A stretch of DNA of 64,000 nt from Candidatus Aquidulcis sp. (GCA_020723345.1 DYJA01000009.1:57513-121512), one strand, 5' to 3'. Positions 40,181-48,890 are shown, counted from the stretch's first letter. The notes: generated by a model not told the origin, from the letters alone. Numbers and translations are program-made.

Positions 40181-41074
40181 ATGCTCCCCACTCCCGGTCT
40201 TCCTTCCTTCGATTACATCCAGCCCGCGTCGCCCGCTGACGTGACGAAAATGTTGCTCAAGCACGACGGCGACGCGCGTTTATTTATGGGCGGCACCGAT
40301 GTGTTCGTCCGCATGCGCGATGGATTTATCACCCCGAAATTTTTGATTGACGTGAAACGCTTGCCCGGCATGACCGCAATCAAATTCACCAAGCGCGCCG
40401 GGCTGACGATTGGCGCGGGCGCGAGCATGAACGCGATCGCGCGGCATCCGGCGGTCGTCGAACATTATCCGATTCTCGCGCAGGCGATTGATTCCGTCGC
40501 GTCGTACCAACTCCGCACGCGCGCGACGATGGGCGGCAACCTGTGCAACGCGTCGCCTGCCGCCGACACCGCGCCGGCGGCGATTGTTCTCGGCGCGAAT
40601 TTGGTTTTGTACGGTCGGCGCGGCGAACGCGTCGTTCCCGCTGAGAAATTTTTCCTCGCGCCCGGCAAGACCGCGCTCAAGCCCGGCGAATTTCTATTGC
40701 GAATCGAAATTTCCCCGTTGCCCAAAGGCGCGGTTGGTAAATACATGAAACTGGGTCGCAACGCGCACGGCGATTTGGCGATTGTCGGCGTCGCGGTGCT
40801 GGGCTATCCGGACAAGCGCGCGAAATCCGGTTACGCGTTCCGGATCGCGCTCGCGTCTGTCGCGCCCACGCCCATCCGTTCGCCGCAGGCGGAGTCCGTT
40901 TTAATGTCGTCGCCGATCACGCCGGAAGTGATCGCCCGCGCCGCGACTGCCGCGATGGAAACCGCGCAGCCGATCAGTGACGTGCGGTCGAGCGCAGAGT
41001 ATCGCCGCGCGATGGTGAAGACGCTGACGCGGCGCGCGCTTGAAGCCGTGGTGGACTTGATGCATGGGACGTGA
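40181..41074 (+). CDS. Xanthine dehydrogenase-family FAD-binding subunit
   Basis: FDYIQPASPADVTKML, GGTDVFVRMRDG, ATMGGNLCNASPAADTAPA. Confidence 0.92.
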   Translation: MLPTPGLPSFDYIQPASPADVTKMLLKHDGDARLFMGGTDVFVRMRDGFITPKFLIDVKRLPGMTAIKFTKRAGLTIGAGASMNAIARHPAVVEHYPILAQAIDSVASYQLRTRATMGGNLCNASPAADTAPAAIVLGANLVLYGRRGERVVPAEKFFLAPGKTALKPGEFLLRIEISPLPKGAVGKYMKLGRNAHGDLAIVGVAVLGYPDKRAKSGYAFRIALASVAPTPIRSPQAESVLMSSPITPEVIARAATAAMETAQPISDVRSSAEYRRAMVKTLTRRALEAVVDLMHGT

Positions 41075-41144
41075 GATGGGAAACGTTGGTTGAACAGCAT
41101 CTCCCAAAATACGGACTAGACCAATTCGCTCTATGGAGTAGATA

Positions 41145-41939
41145 ATGCTCTATCTCTACCATGGTGGTGGTGCAGGGGATTTCGAGCTACGTCAGCACTC
41201 ACTCTCATCCGAGGAGTGGGCTCGTCTTCAGCAAGCTGTCTGCCGTCTTCTCAAAGCAAGAAACCGCGAACAGGCAGCCAATTTGCTCGTGTCTATTCCA
41301 TTTGAGTTGTTCGATGCAACAAACGGGTTCGGAGATGAATTTTCCGTCTTGTTTGCAAGGACACCCTTTGAAAAGTACGTAGAACTGACAGAGCATTATG
41401 AGGAACCACGAAACAAGTGGTTGTTCCAACAAATCGCAATCACCATCTCTGAGGTTGCGTCTTCCTACATCCGGTTCATTGCTGTCGAACTAGACCGAAA
41501 GTCAGTCCCCGAGCCGGTTCCAACGCCCAATCTCTTGATCACTTCTGACACCGTAGAAATGGCCCTTGCTGATGCCGAACAACTTATTCATTCCCGTGGA
41601 GCTATCAGTGGTGTTGATCGAGTTCACACTGCTTTCCATGGTTATCTGCGAGCGGTAGCGATCAAAGCGGGTATCGAAGTTGCTGATGATGCCAACGCTA
41701 TCCAACTTTTCAAGGTTATTCAGGACCAACATCCCGCGTTTGCCAAAACTGGTCCAAGGGCGGAAGACATTACTCGTATCGTTCGCGCAATGGCAACTAT
41801 CCTTGACGCGCTCAACCCTCTCAGAAACCGAGCCAGCATTGCTCACCCCAATGAATCCCTGCTAGAAGAACCAGAGGCGATGCTTGTTATCAATATAGTG
41901 CGAACACTATTGCATTATCTCAATACGAAGATTCAGTGA
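41145..41939 (+). CDS. Abortive-infection C-terminal domain (Abi_C/HEPN-like) protein
   Basis: AISGVDRVHTAFHGYLRAVAIKAG and RNRASIAHPNES (R-x6-H HEPN-type motif) resemble Abi_C. Confidence 0.7.
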   Translation: MLYLYHGGGAGDFELRQHSLSSEEWARLQQAVCRLLKARNREQAANLLVSIPFELFDATNGFGDEFSVLFARTPFEKYVELTEHYEEPRNKWLFQQIAITISEVASSYIRFIAVELDRKSVPEPVPTPNLLITSDTVEMALADAEQLIHSRGAISGVDRVHTAFHGYLRAVAIKAGIEVADDANAIQLFKVIQDQHPAFAKTGPRAEDITRIVRAMATILDALNPLRNRASIAHPNESLLEEPEAMLVINIVRTLLHYLNTKIQ

Positions 41940-41960
41940 GACAAGAATACGCACTGTGCA

Positions 41961-42073
41961 TCACGGAGTGAACAAATGTCCCAACACGAAATCAAATTGA
42001 AAACTAATGGTACGACCGAACGCGCAATCATCCCAGCGAACAGGCGTTGCTGCGCGAGGTGCTCGTGTTGACA
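41961..42073 (+). pseudogene. Decayed duplicate of the 5' end of the 2Fe-2S subunit gene at 42741
   Basis: CACGGAGTGAACAAATGTCCCAACACGAAATC..AATGGTACGACCGAACGCGC..TGCTGCGCGAGGTGCTCGTG aligns by eye with 42727-42855. Confidence 0.85.
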
Positions 42074-42131
42074 AAACGAGTGGTGAGAGAGGAACGTATG
42101 TTGACTCAATTTCGTCTCATGGGAGGTATGA

Positions 42132-42689
42132 ATGCGAAAACGTAAATTGGACAAAGTGTTGGTCGAAATCGCTAAACCCAAAATACGCCATGGGAAATGG
42201 CAGTTTGGAGGTAGAAGCGTACGCGGCCAAGTGTACGAGTATCCCGTAATCGATCAGAATTTCGAACAGTACAAGAAATGGACCTTCCAGGTTAGCGTCC
42301 CGAAAGAGATCCGCAAAGGTTCATATATTGAGGTTCGACCTATTCGCCACCCACAGAGACGTTGCTGGGAAGGTATTGCGCGGAAAAGCATCAACTTCAC
42401 GCGGTGTTCAAAAGAGCCCTATCGCTCAATGGTATATGCCAAAGTTACGCTTGCCGACCCCAGTGACGAGAAAACCAAAGTGGAAATGAAATGGCGGCAA
42501 CGTTTGGAGATGCCCCGTTGGATGCGCGGCTTTGGATTCAAACCCAAGAATGCTGTTGCGACAACAAAAGGCACCGATGCTGGTACTCTGGTCGTGGTTC
42601 TCAGGCCCGATGATCACAAAAAGATGATACGTTTCTTCCTGGTAACCAAAGCGTGGGTACTATACAAAGACTTCATTCTGGATAATTGA
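42132..42689 (+). CDS. Hypothetical protein
   Basis: 185-aa ORF with MRKRKLDKVLVEI start; no recognised family; lies between remnant and intact 2Fe-2S gene. Confidence 0.6.
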   Translation: MRKRKLDKVLVEIAKPKIRHGKWQFGGRSVRGQVYEYPVIDQNFEQYKKWTFQVSVPKEIRKGSYIEVRPIRHPQRRCWEGIARKSINFTRCSKEPYRSMVYAKVTLADPSDEKTKVEMKWRQRLEMPRWMRGFGFKPKNAVATTKGTDAGTLVVVLRPDDHKKMIRFFLVTKAWVLYKDFILDN

Positions 42690-42740
42690 TTCCAAGTCTT
42701 GCACTACGTTTCAACGCATCACCCAACACGGAGTATACCC

Positions 42741-43304
42741 ATGTCCCAACATTCAATCACCCTAACAGTCAACGGCACAACCGAACGCGCCACCGTTCCG
42801 TCCAACATGACGCTGCTCACCATGCTGCGCGAAGTGCTCGTGCTGACCGGCACCAAGAATGGCTGCGCGGCAGGCGAGTGCGGCGCGTGTACCGTTTTGC
42901 TCAATGGCGAGCCGGTCAATTCGTGCATGGTGCTCGCAGTCGAAGCGGACGGTGCGGAGATCGTCACCGTCGAAGGGCTCGCGCACTCCGCCCCTGACAA
43001 AGCGGGGGAGGCAGGGAGGGGGCATACCTCCCCTGTTACTACGGGGGAGACCGGGAGGGGGCATACCTCCCCTGTTACTACGGGGGAGGACAGGTGGGGG
43101 TTAGACGCGATCCAGCAAGCGTTCGTTGACCTGACCGGCGTGCAGTGCGGTTTTTGCACACCGGGTATGCTCATCAGCGCTCGTGCGCTGCTCGACCGCA
43201 ATCCGCATCCAAGCGAAGCCGAAATCAAAGACGCGTTGCGCGGCAATCTGTGCCGGTGCACCGGGTACACGCGGATTGTGGAAGCAGTGAAGCAGGCAGC
43301 GTGA
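42741..43304 (+). CDS. Xanthine dehydrogenase-family 2Fe-2S subunit, with inserted repeat peptide
   Basis: KNGCAAGECGACTVLLNGEPVNSC and GVQCGFCTPGMLISARALLDRNPHPSEAEIKDALRGNLCRCTGYTRIVEAV. Confidence 0.95.
   Translation: MSQHSITLTVNGTTERATVPSNMTLLTMLREVLVLTGTKNGCAAGECGACTVLLNGEPVNSCMVLAVEADGAEIVTVEGLAHSAPDKAGEAGRGHTSPVTTGETGRGHTSPVTTGEDRWGLDAIQQAFVDLTGVQCGFCTPGMLISARALLDRNPHPSEAEIKDALRGNLCRCTGYTRIVEAVKQAA
42987..43103. repeat. In-frame 39-bp tandem repeat inside the 2Fe-2S subunit gene
   Basis: CGGGGGAGRCMGGGAGGGGGCATACCTCCCCTGTTACTA period 39 bp, encoding GRGHTSPVTTGET. Confidence 0.9.
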
Positions 43305-43378
43305 AACGTGATGCGTGATACGTGACTCGTTTTTCACGCATCACGTATCACGCATCACGGTGAAAAGGAGAGTCGCAA

Positions 43379-45697
43379 ATGACACAAATAATTGGAGAGA
43401 GCATCCCCCGCGTCGACGCGGTGGACAAAGTGACCGGCGCGGCAAAGTTCGCGGACGATATGCAGTTTGGACCTGGGTTGCTGTACGGACGACTCGTTCG
43501 CAGCCCGCACGCGCACGCGCTCGTCAAAAAGATTGACGCGCGAGATGCGCTCGCGCTTCCCGGTGTCAAAGCGATTGCGACCGGCGCGGACACGCCCGGC
43601 TACATCGGCTTGTATTTGCAAGACCGGCACATCTTTGCGACGGATCGCGTGCGCTACATCGGCGATCCGGTCGCGGGCGTCGTCGCGACGAGCGAAGAGA
43701 TCGCGGAGCAAGCGGTCAAGTTGGTCGAGGTCGAGTACGAAATTTTGCCCGCCGTAACCGATCCGCTCGACGCGATCAAACCGGACGCGCCGCTTTTGCA
43801 TCCCGATCTCGGCAAGTACACCGTCGCGAATTTTATTTTCCCAAAGCCCGGCACGAACATCTCGAATCATTTCAAGGTTCGCAAAGGCGACGCCGAAAAA
43901 GGATTCGCGCAGTGCGACGTGATCGTCGAGGGCGAATTTCGCGTGCCGCAAATTCAGCACGTCCCCATCGAGCCGCACATCGCGGTCGCGCAAGCGGAGC
44001 AATCGGGCAAGATCACGTTGTGGGCGAGCAGTCAATCGCCGTTCGCGCAGCGCAACCTGATCGCGAAAGCACTCGATATGAGTCAAGGCGATCTGCGCGT
44101 GATCGCGCCGTACATCGGCGGCGGGTTTGGGAGCAAAGCCGGAGTCTCGATGGAAGCGTGCGCGGTCGTGATGGCTATGAAGGTACAGGGGCGACCAGTG
44201 AAGTTGCGCCTCACGCGCGAGGAAGAATTTTTCACGACGTTTGTGCGGCAGGGCTTGGTCGCGCGCACAAAAATCGGCGCAAAAAAAGAAGGCAAACTCG
44301 TCGCGATGAAAACCGAGTACTATTGGGACGCGGGCGCGTACACCGAGTACGGCGTGAACATGACGCGCGCGGGCGGCTATTCGTCCACCGGTCCGTACGA
44401 AATTCCGAACGTCCACGCGGATTCGTACTGCTGTTACACCAATCATCCGGTCGGCGGACCGATGCGCGGATTCGGAATGCCGGAGATTCACTGGGGCATC
44501 GAGCAGTTGATGGATCAACTTGCAGAAAAATTAGAAATGGATCCGCGCGCGTTTCGATTGAAGAATTGTTTGAAAACCGATAGCGATGTCGTCACCGGTT
44601 GGAAAATGCACCCGATCAAATTGGACGAGTGCATTGAGAAAGCCGCCGCCGCGATTGATTGGGGCAAAAAAGAATCGGCGTCCGCGCCGCACAAAAAACG
44701 CGGCAAGGGTTTGGCGATTATGTGGAAAGCCCCGGCGATGCCGCCGAATGCCGGGTCGTCGTCGTACGTCCGGCTGAACGAAGACGCGACGATCACAGTT
44801 GGACTTGGCGGACAAGAGATCGGACAAGGGACACACACCGTGATGGCGCAGATGGCTGCCGCCGCGCTCGGCGTGCCGGTGAGTTGGATTCGCATCGCGA
44901 CGCCGGTCGACACGTTGTATTCGCCGTACGAATGGCAGACGGTCGCGTCGCGCTTGACGTGGAGTATGGGCAACGCGGTCGTCGCCGCGGCGAAACACGC
45001 GCGCCAACAAATTCTCGAACTCGTCGCGGAACATTGGAACGAAAAAGTACAAGACCTCGATATCAAAGATGGCAACGTGATTTCGTACAAGTCGGAGCAG
45101 TCGTTGCCGCTGCACGATATGGTGGTGTACGGTTTGCCGAAAGAAGGCGATTGCGGTTGGCGCGGCGGTCCGATTGTCGGGCGCGGCAATTTCATGCCGA
45201 CGTACGTCACCGGACTCGATCCGGAAACCGGGCAAGGACCGCGCGCAGTTGTGCATTACACTGTCGGTTGTCAGGCAGTTGACCTCGAAGTGGACACCGA
45301 GACCGGGCAGATCGAAATTCTGCGCGTCGCCGCGGCGTTCGACGTGGGCAAAGCGATCAATCCCGATCAAGTGCGCGCGCAGATGGAAGGCGGCGTCGTG
45401 CAAGGCGCGTCGTCGGCGATTTTCGAGAAACTCGATCTGCGCGAGGGCAAGCCGCGCAACGCGTCGTTCGTGGACTATCGCATCGCGACGAGTGTGGACA
45501 TGCCGCACAAAATTATTCCGATCATCGTCGAAGAGCCGCAGGACGATGGACCCTGGGGCGCGCGCGGCATCGGCGAGCACGCGATGGTGCCGACCGCTCC
45601 GGCGATTGCGAACGCGGTGTACAACGCGGTCGGCATTCGTTTGCCGAGTATGCCGTTGAGCGCGGAGCGCGTGTTTCTCGCGATGCAAGAAAAATAG
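43379..45697 (+). CDS. Xanthine dehydrogenase-family molybdopterin-binding subunit
   Basis: GESIPRVDAVDKVTGAAKFADDM, YIGGGFGSKAGVSMEACAVVMAM, GPMRGFGMPEIHWGIEQLMDQLA, GGQEIGQGTHTVMAQMAA. Confidence 0.95.
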   Translation: MTQIIGESIPRVDAVDKVTGAAKFADDMQFGPGLLYGRLVRSPHAHALVKKIDARDALALPGVKAIATGADTPGYIGLYLQDRHIFATDRVRYIGDPVAGVVATSEEIAEQAVKLVEVEYEILPAVTDPLDAIKPDAPLLHPDLGKYTVANFIFPKPGTNISNHFKVRKGDAEKGFAQCDVIVEGEFRVPQIQHVPIEPHIAVAQAEQSGKITLWASSQSPFAQRNLIAKALDMSQGDLRVIAPYIGGGFGSKAGVSMEACAVVMAMKVQGRPVKLRLTREEEFFTTFVRQGLVARTKIGAKKEGKLVAMKTEYYWDAGAYTEYGVNMTRAGGYSSTGPYEIPNVHADSYCCYTNHPVGGPMRGFGMPEIHWGIEQLMDQLAEKLEMDPRAFRLKNCLKTDSDVVTGWKMHPIKLDECIEKAAAAIDWGKKESASAPHKKRGKGLAIMWKAPAMPPNAGSSSYVRLNEDATITVGLGGQEIGQGTHTVMAQMAAAALGVPVSWIRIATPVDTLYSPYEWQTVASRLTWSMGNAVVAAAKHARQQILELVAEHWNEKVQDLDIKDGNVISYKSEQSLPLHDMVVYGLPKEGDCGWRGGPIVGRGNFMPTYVTGLDPETGQGPRAVVHYTVGCQAVDLEVDTETGQIEILRVAAAFDVGKAINPDQVRAQMEGGVVQGASSAIFEKLDLREGKPRNASFVDYRIATSVDMPHKIIPIIVEEPQDDGPWGARGIGEHAMVPTAPAIANAVYNAVGIRLPSMPLSAERVFLAMQEK

Positions 45698-45729
45698 TGC
45701 AATAGTGCGATGGTGCGATAGTTTGTTGG

Positions 45730-46581
45730 TTGGATAATTGGATGGTTGATGAGTTTGTCATCGGCGCGACGGCGCGCGAGTTGTTGATGCGACCTGGGTT
45801 TGCCGGGCGCGTGCTCGCGGTGGTGACGGGCGCGGTGTACTTGGTTTGTAGTGAGGCACGCAGCGAAGCGGAGTGCCGTGGCGCTTACGCCACTGCGCTA
45901 TCGCTACGTGGCATACTACGAACGACTGGCGAAATTCTCTGGCTCGCGCAAAATCATTTGCCGATGCATCCGCGCGCGCTGCGCGGCGATTTCGATTTCA
46001 GCGCGCTGCGCGTCGGGACGGCGTTTCAATCGGATGGCGCGCGGTTGGAATTTGTAGGGGCGCAATTAATTGCGCCCCTACAAAATGCGCGCGTGTGGCG
46101 ACCGGCGCTGATCGATCCGGCGCGCCTCGCACCGCGTGAAACGGTGCTCGCGCGCGGCAAAGACCTGACAGGTTTCCGGAAACCTGTCAGGTCTACCAAC
46201 GACGCGCGCGATTTGATCGGTTTGGGTGAAGGACTCACGCCCTCCGGCGATGATTTCGTCGGCGGGTGGTTGTTTGCCGCATATCACTTGCGCGCGGCGT
46301 ACCTCGACGCGTTTCGCTGGGAACAACGCGCGGTGGACGACTTGCTGGAATTCGCGCGCACGCGCACGAACGTGATCAGTTACGCGCTCTTGCGCGATCA
46401 CGCGTGCGGACAAAGCGTTGAGCCGTTGCACGATTGGATCGTCGCGGTGTTGCATGGCGCAAGCGCGCATGAGATCGAATCGCACGCGCGGCGAGTACGC
46501 GCGATCGGTAGTACGACTGGGGAAAATTTATTGGCAGGCGCGGCGACGGCGATTTTGTCGCTCGCCGATGATCGGAGATGA
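45730..46581 (+). CDS. DUF2877 (YlbF/AllH-like) protein containing several inserted repeats
   Basis: DLIGLGEGLTPSGDDFVGGWLFAAYHL signature of DUF2877. Confidence 0.85.
   Translation: MDNWMVDEFVIGATARELLMRPGFAGRVLAVVTGAVYLVCSEARSEAECRGAYATALSLRGILRTTGEILWLAQNHLPMHPRALRGDFDFSALRVGTAFQSDGARLEFVGAQLIAPLQNARVWRPALIDPARLAPRETVLARGKDLTGFRKPVRSTNDARDLIGLGEGLTPSGDDFVGGWLFAAYHLRAAYLDAFRWEQRAVDDLLEFARTRTNVISYALLRDHACGQSVEPLHDWIVAVLHGASAHEIESHARRVRAIGSTTGENLLAGAATAILSLADDRR
45843..45935. repeat. Dispersed element TTTGTAGTGAGGCACGCAGCG...GGCATACTACGAA within DUF2877 gene
   Basis: Shares GTAGT..CACGCAGCGAAG..GCTACGTG..TACTAC pattern with 33208-33295. Confidence 0.75.
46051..46084. repeat. Perfect 34-bp palindrome TTTGTAGGGGCGCAATTAATTGCGCCCCTACAAA within DUF2877 gene
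   Basis: Perfect palindrome; related at 25644-25665 and 59775-59803. Confidence 0.97.
46161..46194. repeat. Perfect 34-bp palindrome AGACCTGACAGGTTTCCGGAAACCTGTCAGGTCT within DUF2877 gene
   Basis: Perfect palindrome; related at 36781-36813. Confidence 0.97.
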
Positions 46582-47909
46582 TGATGAACGACGAAACAAT
46601 CCGCGCGGACGCGGCGGCAACGCTGAGCCGCTACGTTCAATTCGACACGACGAATCCGCCCGGCAACGAAATGCATGCCGCGCAATGGGTGTGCGATCAA
46701 CTCAAAGCGCGCGGCATCACGCGCGACGTGACGATCCACGAACCCGCGCCGGGGCGCGGCTTGGTGCTTGCACGGATTCCCGGCATGGAGCCGCTCAAGC
46801 CGCTGCTCATCAATCACCACATGGATGTCGTCGCGGCGGATCCGACGCAGTGGACGCATCCGCCGTTCAGCGGCGACATCGCGGATGGATTTGTGTGGGG
46901 ACGCGGGACGCTCGATACCAAAAACCTCGGCGTGGTGTTTCTGCTCGCGCTCGAATCGCTGATCAAAGCAGGGACGAAGTTTCGCCGCCCGATCATTTTC
47001 CTCGCGGTGCCGGACGAGGAAACCGGCGGCACTCAAGGAATGGGCTGGCTGGTCGAACAGCATCTCGCCGCGCTCGATCCAGAGTGGGTGTGGGATGAAG
47101 GGAGCGGCGGATTCAAAGGCGTGTTTGGTCCGCAGTTATTGTTCGGTGTCGCCGTCGCCGAAAAACAAATTCAGCACCTGCGTCTCGTCGCGACCGGCGA
47201 ACCGGGGCACGGCTCGCTGCCGCACGCGAACAACGCCAACGTCACGCTGCTCAACGCGCTCCAGCGAATTCTCGCCGCGCCGCGTCCGCTGCGCGTGAAC
47301 GCAACGGCTGCCGCGATGTTTCGCGCGATTGCCGCAACGCAAAAATTCCCGGCGTCGCTCTTGTTGGCGAATCTCTCGAATTCGCTGATCTTGCGTTTGG
47401 CAAGCAAGCGTCTCGCCGCCGACAAACTGACGAACGCGCTCTTGCGCGACACGGTCAGTCTGAATGTGATCAAAGCCGGTTATAAGGTCAACGTGATTCC
47501 GGAGCGCGCGGAAGCGGAAATCGATTGCCGCATTTTGCCCGATACCGACGCGGGAGAATTCCAGAGTTGGCTGCGCGAGCGGATCGCCGACGACCGCGTG
47601 AAAATCGAGATCATCAAAGCATCGCCGCCGTCCGGAGTCGCGCCAGTGGACAACCCGTTCTTCAAGGCGGTTACGAATGCGGTGAATCGTCATGCGCCCG
47701 GCGCGGGCATCTTTCCGCTACTCGTGCCGGGTGGCACCGATGGTCGCTATTTTCGCGAACGCGGTTATCCGGCGTACGGATTTGGTCCGATGATCCTCGA
47801 ACGCGCGGACATCAGCCGCGCGCACGGGATTGACGAGCGCATCTCGCTCGACAATTTGCTGCTCGGCGTCAAGATGGCGCGCGATATTCTCGTCGAATTG
47901 TGCGCGTGA
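46578..47909 (+). CDS. M20 family metallopeptidase/deacylase
   Basis: YVQFDTTNPPGNE, LLINHHMDVVAAD, WGRGTLDTKNLGVVFLLALE, AVPDEETGGTQG. Confidence 0.93.
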   Translation: MMMNDETIRADAAATLSRYVQFDTTNPPGNEMHAAQWVCDQLKARGITRDVTIHEPAPGRGLVLARIPGMEPLKPLLINHHMDVVAADPTQWTHPPFSGDIADGFVWGRGTLDTKNLGVVFLLALESLIKAGTKFRRPIIFLAVPDEETGGTQGMGWLVEQHLAALDPEWVWDEGSGGFKGVFGPQLLFGVAVAEKQIQHLRLVATGEPGHGSLPHANNANVTLLNALQRILAAPRPLRVNATAAAMFRAIAATQKFPASLLLANLSNSLILRLASKRLAADKLTNALLRDTVSLNVIKAGYKVNVIPERAEAEIDCRILPDTDAGEFQSWLRERIADDRVKIEIIKASPPSGVAPVDNPFFKAVTNAVNRHAPGAGIFPLLVPGGTDGRYFRERGYPAYGFGPMILERADISRAHGIDERISLDNLLLGVKMARDILVELCA

Positions 47910-47926
47910 ACGCGCCAAACCATTAT

Positions 47927-48033
47927 GGGACACAGATTGACACTGATCAACACTGATTTCCTCATTTTTCTATCTGTGTTCACACTTGCCCTGGCGGGAA
48001 CGCAAGTGCCAGGGTCTGTGTTTATCGGTGTCC
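47927..48033. repeat. GGGACACAGATT...GTGTTTATCGGTGTCC repeat with nested CACTTGCCCTGGCGGGAACGCAAGTGCCAGGG palindrome
   Basis: Related copies at 33646-33718 and 63902-63968. Confidence 0.75.
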
Positions 48034-48062
48034 AGAATTATTTCCGCTCCAGTTTAATTCAA

Positions 48063-48887
48063 ATGCCTGAACTACCGGAACTCGAAGTCGTGCGCGATGT
48101 GTTGCAGCGCCGCGTCGTTGGAACGACGATCGAGCGCGCGGAAATCGTGCCGCCCGGCGGCGCGATTGTCGTGCGCGATCTGACGCACGGCAATTTCGGC
48201 GCGGCGTTGACCGGCGCGACGATCAGCGCAATCGCGCGGCGCGGCAAGTTCCTCGTCTTTTCGTTCGCGACATTGTATCTCATCCTCAATCCCAAACTCA
48301 CCGGACGCTTGCAACTTGCCGCGCGCGGCGACAAGCGGATGGCGAAGACACACCTGGTTTTGGCGTTATCGTCCGGCGACGAACTGCGCTACGTCGATCA
48401 GAAGACGATGGGGCAGTTGTATCTCACGCGCGATCTCACTGCGGTGCCGGATTTCGCGGGCTTGGGTCCGGAGCCATTCGATATTTCGCTCGACGAGTTT
48501 CGCGCGCGCTTGCAAAAATATCGCGGCGAGATCAAAGGCATTTTGACGCGCGGCGAGTTCATCGCGGGCATCGGCAACGCGTACGCCGACGAAATCTTGT
48601 GGCACGCGCGCCTGCATCCGTACCGCAAACGCACGCAACTCACGCCGGACGAAATCGCGCGGCTGTACGACGCGATGCAGCGCGCGCTGTGCGCGGCGGT
48701 CGAGCAAGTGCGCGCGGAGATGGGCGAGCAGATCCATTTGAAACCGCGCGACTTTCTCGCCGTCCACCTGAAAACCGGCGAGCCGTGTCCGCGCTGCGGC
48801 GCGCCGATTTCGCTCGTCGGCGCGAATCAGCGCATCACAAATTTTTGTCGGACGTGCCAGCCGGGGGGATTGATCAAGGGGATGTAA
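48063..48887 (+). CDS. mutM: Formamidopyrimidine-DNA glycosylase
   Basis: MPELPELEVVRDVLQRRVVG, GIGNAYADEILWHARLHP, zinc finger CPRCGAPISLVGANQRITNFCRTCQ. Confidence 0.96.
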   Translation: MPELPELEVVRDVLQRRVVGTTIERAEIVPPGGAIVVRDLTHGNFGAALTGATISAIARRGKFLVFSFATLYLILNPKLTGRLQLAARGDKRMAKTHLVLALSSGDELRYVDQKTMGQLYLTRDLTAVPDFAGLGPEPFDISLDEFRARLQKYRGEIKGILTRGEFIAGIGNAYADEILWHARLHPYRKRTQLTPDEIARLYDAMQRALCAAVEQVRAEMGEQIHLKPRDFLAVHLKTGEPCPRCGAPISLVGANQRITNFCRTCQPGGLIKGM

Positions 48888-48890
48888 CAA

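Noticed and set aside
43355-44518. 387-aa minus-strand ORF over the Mo-binding subunit
   Set aside because: Antisense shadow of a strongly supported coding region.
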